Below are positions 58,301 through 64,000 of a DNA stretch of 64,000 nucleotides, piece by piece (the first letter of the stretch is position 1; each line of letters begins with the position of its first letter). The notes below the pieces were generated by a model. That model was not told where the DNA came from. It ran no database searches and saw only the letters and a program-made list of their open reading frames with translations. This stretch comes from Magicicada septendecula (lineage: Eukaryota; Arthropoda; Insecta; Hemiptera; Cicadidae). The DNA lies in contig CM068369.1 in assembly GCA_034769895.1 (NCBI GenBank), positions 424,849,479 through 424,913,478 on the forward strand, read 5' to 3'. The position numbers and the translations under genes are program-made.

Positions 58301-59259
58301 GTAAGCAGTAAGGTGTTGATGGCTGTGTATTTCTACATTAGTCTATTCGACTGGTTTTCATTCAATGTTTGTACATTGGTTATTGGTTATTAATATTTCA
58401 CATTCAGTTTACTCCTGTATTGTCTTATTTGTTGTTAATTAGTGGGTTTGTATTAACATCATTCCCACTGTACAATTGGTCATTCATTATTTTGGGACCT
58501 ATTCTTCTGTTTATTCTATAACTACACATCATTTAGCTATCATAAACTTATCTTGTCCTTATTTAGTTTGCTTGTGACTCTTTATTTACAATATTTAGTC
58601 CTTATTTATAATAATGTGTTTCACATAGACAATTAATGTATTCATTAAATGAGTTGTGGTCAGTGTTGACTTTACCATACAGCTTAGGGATTTATATCAT
58701 GTAATTAATTAACATTTCTTCTTTCTCCTTAATACAATTATTCTTTCAAAGGTTTATGTTAGTTTGTTATACTTCAATTTCCTTCCCTTGTTCTTGTGTT
58801 TGGTCTGGATATCTTCCTTCTTCTTTCTTCACTGATCTCCTTCTCACTATTGTTCATTTTTATACATGATGTGGTTTTCACTTGTCTTCTTCACATTGTT
58901 TCTTCCTTCTTCTTTCGTGAAGTTGTCATTGTTGTATTCTTCTCCCTGATTCTTCTTTCTTCTTTTTCTCTTGTGTCCTTCTCACTGATCTTTCTTTCTT
59001 CTTTTGTTGTCTGGTGTCCTTCTCACTGATCTATTGGGTAAAGTATGTCAGTCGTCTCGTCTTTATTCTTCTTTTCTTCTTTATTGGTGCATTTACTAGT
59101 GAATTCCTTTCAATGATGCTTCACTTATTTAAACTTATGGTACTTTCTTCTTTTGTATACATGGTGGTATCCTAGACCTTTTAATGTATTTTTACTAGTG
59201 GTAGCCTTTAAATTGATTTTCAGTACGTAGGTGGATGTGGTGTTATATGTACTGTTACA
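55388..59259. mobile_element. 3.87 kb solo LTR with 4 bp target duplication
   Basis: Starts TGTAACGTAGCC and ends CTGTTACA, so it has TG..CA ends with a 6-bp terminal inverted repeat TGTAAC/GTTACA, and is flanked by TAGT on both sides (55384-55387 and 59260-59263). The flanks fit together as one unit of the 69 bp tandem array, which confirms the boundaries. The interior is AT-rich with no coding frame. A pyrimidine-rich block at 58790-59030 would be purine-rich on the minus strand, at a similar distance from the end as in the element A LTR, so the minus orientation may be correct. It is a sign of LTR-LTR recombination of a second giant-LTR element. Confidence 0.8.
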
Positions 59260-59365
59260 TAGTGTATATTGAAATATATGATCAGGGTTACCAATCTTGC
59301 ATTATTGTATATAGAACAGATCTGCCAACATTTTTCTGTGGTGGAAAATTCAAACTATATGAGCA
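59260..59365 (+). repeat. 69 bp array, right part
   Basis: Continues the interrupted third unit (GTATATTGAAATATATGATC, then AGGGTTACCAATC), followed by diverged sequence leading into the next, longer repeat. Confidence 0.75.
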
Positions 59366-59659
59366 GACGCATTATAGTGTATAGTAAATTATATGACTGT
59401 TGACAACTACGATATCAAGTTATCAACTCTCTCTCCCCTTCCTCTCTCTCTTTGTCTCTAGACGCAGTTATCGATCACGATATAAACTCTCTCTCTCTCT
59501 ATGTGTTTATGTGCAGACGCATTATAGTGTACAGTAAATTATATGATTGTTGTCGACTACGATATCAAGTTATCAACTCTCTCTCCCTTCCTCTTTCTCT
59601 TTGTCTCTAGACGCAGTTATCGATCACGATATAAACTCTCTCTCTATGTGTTTATGTAG

Positions 59660-59702
<43 letters not shown>

Positions 59703-60380
59703 CTCTCTCTCACACATTTCTGATTACTATACACGGAATTACATATTGTTATCTGCTCGTACGCAAGGGTATATCCTTTGCAGGTAAGTGATATCTAAAA
59801 AAATTATTTACAACGTCCGACTAAAAATCATATTTTCAAGATAAAGGGTTGTGTCAAGAAATAAAATCATACTACGATCACATACACACACACATGACAT
59901 ATGTTTATGCGCCGTATACATGTAACAGAAATAATGTATTGCTGTCTCTATGTGTTTATGTAACGTCTCTGTCTCACATCTCTAGACGCAGTTATCGATC
60001 ACGATATTATTCCTCAAAAAATCTGTTGTACAACATCTCTCGCGCGCTCTCTCTCTCTTTCGCTCGCAGACGTCGGAAGAAATTCCTAGTTTATAATATA
60101 ATTACCTGTGCGTGTGCTGTTACAGATGACAAATCCATACGTTAACGGCTTCACAATAAATGTTAGCCTATTGTTTGTCTGTGTGTGTGCTATGTAAATT
60201 GTTTGTACATCAATGAATAATAATATAATCATACTAGTTTAATGTATTGCTGTAGACGTCAGCAGAAATGTCCACATTCTTGTGTTTATGTAACGTCTCT
60301 AGACGCAGTTATCGATCACGATATTATTCCTAAAAAAATCTGTTGTGACTGGTTGGGCGAAACATATGACTGAATTAATA
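59366..60380 (+). repeat. ~150 bp tandem repeat and dispersed GACGCAGTTATCGATCACGA boxes
   Basis: Two full units (59366-59515 and 59516-59660) each start AGACGCATTATAGTGTA and contain CAAGTTATCAACTCTCTCTC and CTCTAGACGCAGTTATCGAT, ending TATGTGTTTATGT. The box GACGCAGTTATCGATCACGA recurs at 59461, 59610, 59985 and 60302; the last two copies are followed by TATTATTCCT and AAATCTGTTGT instead. A (CT)n tract fills 59663-59711. The first words of the unit (GCATTATAGTGTA) match the start of the 69 bp array, so the two arrays are related. Confidence 0.85.
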
Positions 60381-60480
60381 AATTGTCTCTCTGCATAGCA
60401 GTTGTAAAAGGCTTTCAACGTGTTTTTGTCATTTCAACCAATTTTTGTACCGAGATCTAATATGGAAAGATTAACTACCT

Positions 60481-60508
60481 GCGCGCGCGCGCGCGCACAC
60501 ACACACAC
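60481..60508. repeat. (GC)n(AC)n microsatellite
   Basis: Alternating GC then AC units, read directly. Confidence 0.95.
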
Positions 60509-60854
60509 AACGATACAGAATTAGATATAGTTATTCTTCACTAACTTAAGCCAAGGGGTCATTGACCGTGATTACATCGCCTGAATCGGTGCGTCCTACT
60601 TTCTAATTTGACACATGACAGTCATTAGCAGCGGGCGACGGTAAGTCGGGTTACTTACGGATTATAAAGTATTTACTTCCAAAACGGACACAAGCTGCCC
60701 CACTACCGGTGTACAATATATACGCGAAGAAAATCAGTTGCAATTTCTCATTCGACTGTCTGCGTGTGATTCATACATCGTGAAATCTATCACTGCGTAC
60801 AACAGCATTTTTTAATAGCTGAAAGACCGTTTTGCATTATTATTGTACGTCTTA

Positions 60855-61470
60855 CGAGCCTTCAGTATACACAACGTTCATCATTTAAGGGTGTGTAGAC
60901 AACGCACGCTAGTTTGGTAAGTGTACATGAAACATTTTGAATACGTTAATAAGTGAACATAATTTTATTGTATGTACAGATTTTATTTAAACGTAAAAAT
61001 TATTTGCATTAAAACATTATCAAGCGCATTATTTATTGAATTTAATACATGACTCGTTCAAATAAGTATGTGTGCGTGTGTGTGTGTGTGTGATCAAATT
61101 ACTATGTCTGTTACAAATTCTGAAATTTATTCTTGTCGTGCTTTTTATATTACACTACATAATTTTATTGTATGTACAGATTTTATTTAAACGTAAAAAT
61201 TATTCACATTAAAACATTATCAAGTGCATTATTTATTGAATTTAATACATGACTCGTTCAAATAAGTGTGTGTGTGTGTGTGTGTGTGATCAAATTACTA
61301 TGTCTGTTACAATTTTTGAAATATATTCTTACCGTACTTTTTATATTACACTTCTAATTGAAGATATATTTTAGGTATAGCTGAATTTTAAGCGTGCGAG
61401 CCTTCAGTATACATACAACGTCTGTCATTTAAGGGTACGTGTGTGTGTGGACAACACTCGCTAGTTTGTT
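60855..61470 (+). repeat. Nested direct repeats (200 bp period, plus a 60 bp outer pair)
   Basis: A block of about 195 bp (60961-61156) starting AATTTTATTGTATGTACAGA and holding GATCAAATTACTATGTCTGT is repeated at 61161-61352 with few changes and a variable (TG)n tract. It is bracketed by a second pair, CGAGCCTTCAGTATACA..CATTTAAGGGT..GACAAC..CGCTAGTTTG, at about 60855-60917 and 61397-61470. This whole segment lies downstream of the last capsid gene and may be the terminal, regulatory part of the integrated virus. Confidence 0.85.
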
Positions 61471-61551
61471 GCAAGTAAGTAAAAAAAATCTATGTACATT
61501 ATGGGAGTGGGTTATACAAATAATAATAAAGTGTGTACTATATACATTTAT

Positions 61552-61710
61552 TAAAATACATACACAGCTCCAAGATTATATTAAACTAGTTTTTTTACAA
61601 TTAAAATACATACACAGTTCCAAGATTATATTGTTACAAGTATAAAAATATATCAAAACTAGTTTTACAATTAAAATACATACACAGCTCCAATATTATA
61701 TTGTTACAAA
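61552..61710 (+). repeat. Short tandem repeat, three copies of a ~50-69 bp unit
   Basis: ACAATTAAAATACATACACA-type units with CAGCTCCAAGATTATAT or CAGTTCCAAGATTATAT occur at about 61552, 61602 and 61671, the last two followed by TGTTACAA(G/A)TAT. They lie between the nested repeats and the capsid genes. Confidence 0.8.
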
Positions 61711-61765
61711 TATGAAAATATATATATTTAAAACTAGTATTTACAACATATGTATAAAATAAGAC

Positions 61766-63004
61766 TTAAACACGTCTATGTACTGTGTTGGACAATGGCG
61801 TATATTCTACAAGCGAATCATATAGTATCATACCGTAGGCAGTAGTCTGCGCAGGAAAATTCATTGACGATTCAAATTCTAAACGTACATCAACCGCTGA
61901 AGACTTAAGCGTATCGTCTTGTTTGCTACAATCGAATACAAACAGCGGGGCTTTTGATTTGAATAATTCTGGTGTCAGTAGTGGGCCGGCGTCTAGACGG
62001 TGGTAATACGAACTTTGAAAACTGGCGTACATATTGTACAATAATGCAAAACGGTCTTTTCCAATATCCAAGTTTAAATTATCGTAAGGATAATACTTGT
62101 CGTTTAGAAACAGTCTCACATTGGTCACGTTACAGTGATCGAATTCATCGGCGTGTGCTGTCAGTACATTCTTTCTTGCTGTCTGAAACGCTAACACAAC
62201 AAAGCGTGGTTTTTCTAGCTGACTCGAGGTCTTGAAAATCCAATTCTGCCTTTTAGTCTGTGGTAAGGCAGGATACTCGTGCAACTCCCAGGCCCTAAAA
62301 GGCATAGTTATGGGGTGGTCTTTCTCTATGAGTCATAACAATGGTAATCTGTACGCATTAGCTACATGTACATAAGGCATTTTCCAGTAAACTTTATCTA
62401 GTTCAAGAACACAATTAGCAGCCGTTTGTCCGCTTGCTAAAACCATAGCGTTTATGTCAGTAGATGTGCGTAGGAGTATAAGTTCTTGTTTCACGTTCAG
62501 CACGATGCGTGTATAGTCTTCTGCGAATCCCATTAGCATTTTCAGTGGAATACAAAAGTTGAATTCACCGTCATCGTTCACTTTTAACACGTTCGCGGTT
62601 GGTGCCACCCAACCCGCGTTTTCCATTGCGTTATGTGCGTTGTTGTTGAGTGATAGAAAAGTTTTAATAGCTGACGTAACTCCGACGTTTCTGGTATGGT
62701 CCACTACCACTCCGGCCAACTCGTAACGAATCTCTTCAAAGAGAAATGCTATAGCATTGTTCACCAGTTCCACATTCAGCGCAGTATCTGCAGCCACGCT
62801 AGGGTTTTTAACCAACTTGCCTTCGATGTAGAGGAAACTTTCTGACGGTAGCGTAAAGACGTCCTGTTGTTGTATTGGCACGCGTATTTCATCATTGTTT
62901 CCATATCTTGTTGTCGCGTACGGCACGTGTGAGTGAAATGAAAAGTGCGTGATACTGTCTTCAAAGAACGGTTGCTGCTCCACAGATAATATTCCACTCG
63001 CCAT
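61766..63004 (-). pseudogene. Major capsid protein-like gene of a Polinton/adintovirus-like virus, in-frame stop
   Basis: One minus-strand frame of about 412 codons from ATG 63004 to a stop at 61766, interrupted by TGA at 62333-62335. The N-terminal half has NAIAFLFEEIRYELAG, NVGVTSAIKTFLSL, FNFCIPLKMLMGFAEDY and KQELILLRTSTDIN; the C-terminal half has MPFRAWELHEYPALPQTK, DHCNVTNVRLFLN, YPYDNLNLDI, FDCSKQD and VDVRLEFESSMNFP. From memory this pattern defines a family of uncharacterised proteins common in insect and cnidarian genomes. Its two-part layout, length near the minimum for a double jelly-roll, and the neighbouring protease suggest the hexon-type coat protein. The fold itself is not visible from sequence. 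The stop falls between the two proposed halves. Confidence 0.6.
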
Positions 63005-63005
63005 G

Positions 63006-63179
63006 TTACTTGTTTACAACAACAACAAAACCCAGTGAAATCAGGAAACGTCGGTTAACCGATGTTAATCGTTTCAGTTTCGAACGAGTTCTGATGCGTT
63101 TCCTAACTGATCATTCTTCTTCTTTTATTTCTGACGACGGTGGTAGCAGCGGTGGCAGAGAAACAAAGTACAAGCCCAT
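63006..63179 (-). pseudogene. Small basic ORF between the capsid genes, in-frame stop
   Basis: Too short for usual ORF finding. ATG at 63179 lies 2 nt after the stop of the upstream gene; the frame ends with TAA at 63006-63008, one nt before the ATG of the capsid gene. It has about 57 codons, with TGA at 63111-63113 after 22 codons (ending SSEIKEEE). The second part is very basic (SVRKRIRTRSKLKRL) and ends in a hydrophobic segment (FLISLGFVVVV). Its exact fit between two neighbours argues that it is a real gene, perhaps a DNA- or capsid-binding peptide. Function unknown. Confidence 0.45.
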
Positions 63180-63181
63180 GT

Positions 63182-63882
63182 CTATAGTCGTTTTAGATGT
63201 AAACGCACAGTGATGACTCCTCCACGAAAATCTATTACGTCACCGTCCTGGTCGTGTAAAGATAATGTTATGTTGTCCAAACGACTCACATTCACAGGTA
63301 GGTATATGACGTTTGTAGGTGATTCAATTATTTTGAATCCTGGATCGACTGACGGATAGAATGAGTGCAGCGTGTGCTCGTTTTTACCGTTCTTGTATGA
63401 TCCTTGCGCTATATTACACCTTATCAGTATACTGTTCACTTTTATAATGTTAACTGTGCCGTCAGACGTGTGAGTTTTATTCGCTTCAAGCAGTCGCTTT
63501 TCCTTGAAACCCAACATATCACCGATACCACACGCTGTTTGTTGAAAGTCAATATCCAGTGCACAAGTCAGTTCACATTTCAGTGTATTGTTGTTAGGAC
63601 GTAGACTAATCTTTGAGTCTCCTAACTGCTTTTTGAGGAAGGCTTCTATGTCGCCGATTTCATAAGCACCCGTGGGTAAAGTTATCAAGTCCCACGTTGT
63701 CCCGTCCCGTAGTACTGGAAACACATTGTTTTCCCCTCAACCACGTTCTGTATACTGTTGTATGTAGTAAAGTCCAATAGACCTACATACCATTCGCCGT
63801 TTGTTAGTTCGAGAGGCGGGAAAAAGTCACATACAAGAGCGGCAGCATTCGTGCCTGTTAAGGTGACCGACAGCGAAGACAT
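63182..63882 (-). pseudogene. Minor capsid (penton-like) protein gene, frameshifted
   Basis: Starts at ATG 63882 (MSSLSVTLTG) 15 nt after the upstream stop, and contains FFPPLELTNGEWYVGLLDF and TTYNSIQNV in one frame. From about 63724 the sequence continues one frame away to TAG at 63182-63184, with LPTGAYEIGDIEAFLKKQLG, NNNTLKCELT, IGDMLGFKE, VNSILIRCNIAQGSY, HTLHSFYPSVDPGFKI and DVIDFRGGVITVRLHL. A single-base deletion between about 63685 and 63724 explains the split. About 230 residues and its place next to the capsid gene fit the penton/minor jelly-roll protein of Polinton-like viruses; that identity is inference from context and remembered family patterns. Confidence 0.55.
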
Positions 63883-63897
63883 CTTGTCGCTTACTGA

Positions 63898-63999
63898 TCA
63901 CTCACGTGTCAAGAAGTCCAAACATAAATGTCCACAGATGACTGTGTGTGGCGGCTGTTCACGCTCGTAATTGTAGTAAATGTCAGTGTCGGTTCCAAA
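63898..63999 (-). CDS. Adenain/Ulp1-like cysteine protease, C-terminal fragment
   Basis: A minus-strand frame enters from the right window edge and ends at TGA 63898-63900. The last 33 codons hold an upstream Gln and the segment VICGHLCLDFL. The arrangement Q-x6-C-G-x2-C followed by a hydrophobic helix is the active-site end of adenovirus-type and Ulp1-type cysteine proteases, in which the Cys of CG is the nucleophile and the Gln forms the oxyanion hole. Such a protease matures capsid proteins in adenoviruses and Polintons. Only the tail is in the window, so identification depends on this short motif and on the capsid genes next to it. Confidence 0.5.
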   Translation of the reverse strand, partial: FGTDTDIYYNYEREQPPHTVICGHLCLDFLTRE

Positions 64000-64000
64000 A

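Larger units (their letters stand above)
61766..64000 (-). mobile_element. Endogenised Polinton/adintovirus-like virus, capsid module (continues past the right edge)
   Basis: Four genes in a row on one strand, protease - minor capsid - small basic ORF - major capsid, with gaps of 15, 2 and 1 nt, a density unlike anything else in the window. Breaks are one frameshift (minor capsid), one stop (small ORF) and one stop (major capsid), so this copy is inactive but not very old, since all frames are otherwise open. The left end of the element is not defined; it may lie in the nested repeats at 59.3-61.7 kb. Polymerase B, integrase and packaging ATPase genes would be expected to the right. Confidence 0.6.

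Overview
This is a eukaryotic, almost certainly arthropod (probably insect), nuclear window. It is AT-rich and full of microsatellites and transposable elements, and I see no ribosomal RNA, no convincing tRNA and no intact host protein gene. The arthropod call rests on the element types (Ty3/gypsy LTR elements primed by tRNA-Lys and tRNA-iMet, a Jockey-like LINE, a Polinton-like virus fragment), a DRE-like cluster in an LTR, and the spacing of everything recognisable by long AT-rich non-coding DNA. Species cannot be read from the sequence.

Layout. 1-9449: non-coding flank with a diverged duplicated repeat and TA microsatellites. 9450-23834: a very young, 14.4 kb Ty3/gypsy retrotransposon (element A) with unusually long 3.5 kb LTRs, a coiled-coil Gag without a zinc knuckle, a textbook -1 frameshift site with a predicted pseudoknot at the gag/pro junction, a second frame break inside protease, then an intact RT-RNase H-integrase frame and a 1.8 kb non-coding tail. 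23835-38940: non-coding DNA holding two LINE relics (24.2-24.7 kb and 34.6-34.7 kb), a roughly 90-bp-arm hairpin (27.9-28.1 kb) and a 474 bp nearly perfect gapless palindrome (34.73-35.20 kb). Both palindromes carry the same hammerhead-ribozyme-like core in each arm. 38941-44672: a decayed Jockey-like LINE on the minus strand with all its domains recognisable but at least four breaks. 45338-48158: a possible solo LTR. 48660-55240: a decayed, 3'-truncated second Ty3/gypsy element (element B) with a zinc-knuckle Gag, joined to a 69 bp tandem array. 55388-59259: a 3.87 kb solo LTR inserted in that array with a 4 bp target duplication. 59260-61745: nested tandem repeats and microsatellites. 61766-64000: a compact minus-strand block, running off the right edge, that looks like the morphogenesis module of an endogenised Polinton/adintovirus-like DNA virus: cysteine protease C-terminus, penton-like minor capsid protein, a tiny basic ORF and a major capsid protein. 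Gaps between these genes are 1 to 15 nt, and the copy carries one frameshift and two in-frame stops.

Working together. Within element A, Gag, protease, RT/RNase H and integrase would be made from one LTR-driven RNA, with the frameshift signal setting the Gag:Pol ratio; reverse transcription would start at the tRNA-Lys site and finish at the purine tract before the 3' LTR. The capsid block at the right end would in an intact virus assemble and mature a capsid. In this copy three of the four genes are visibly broken, and the fourth is cut by the window edge.
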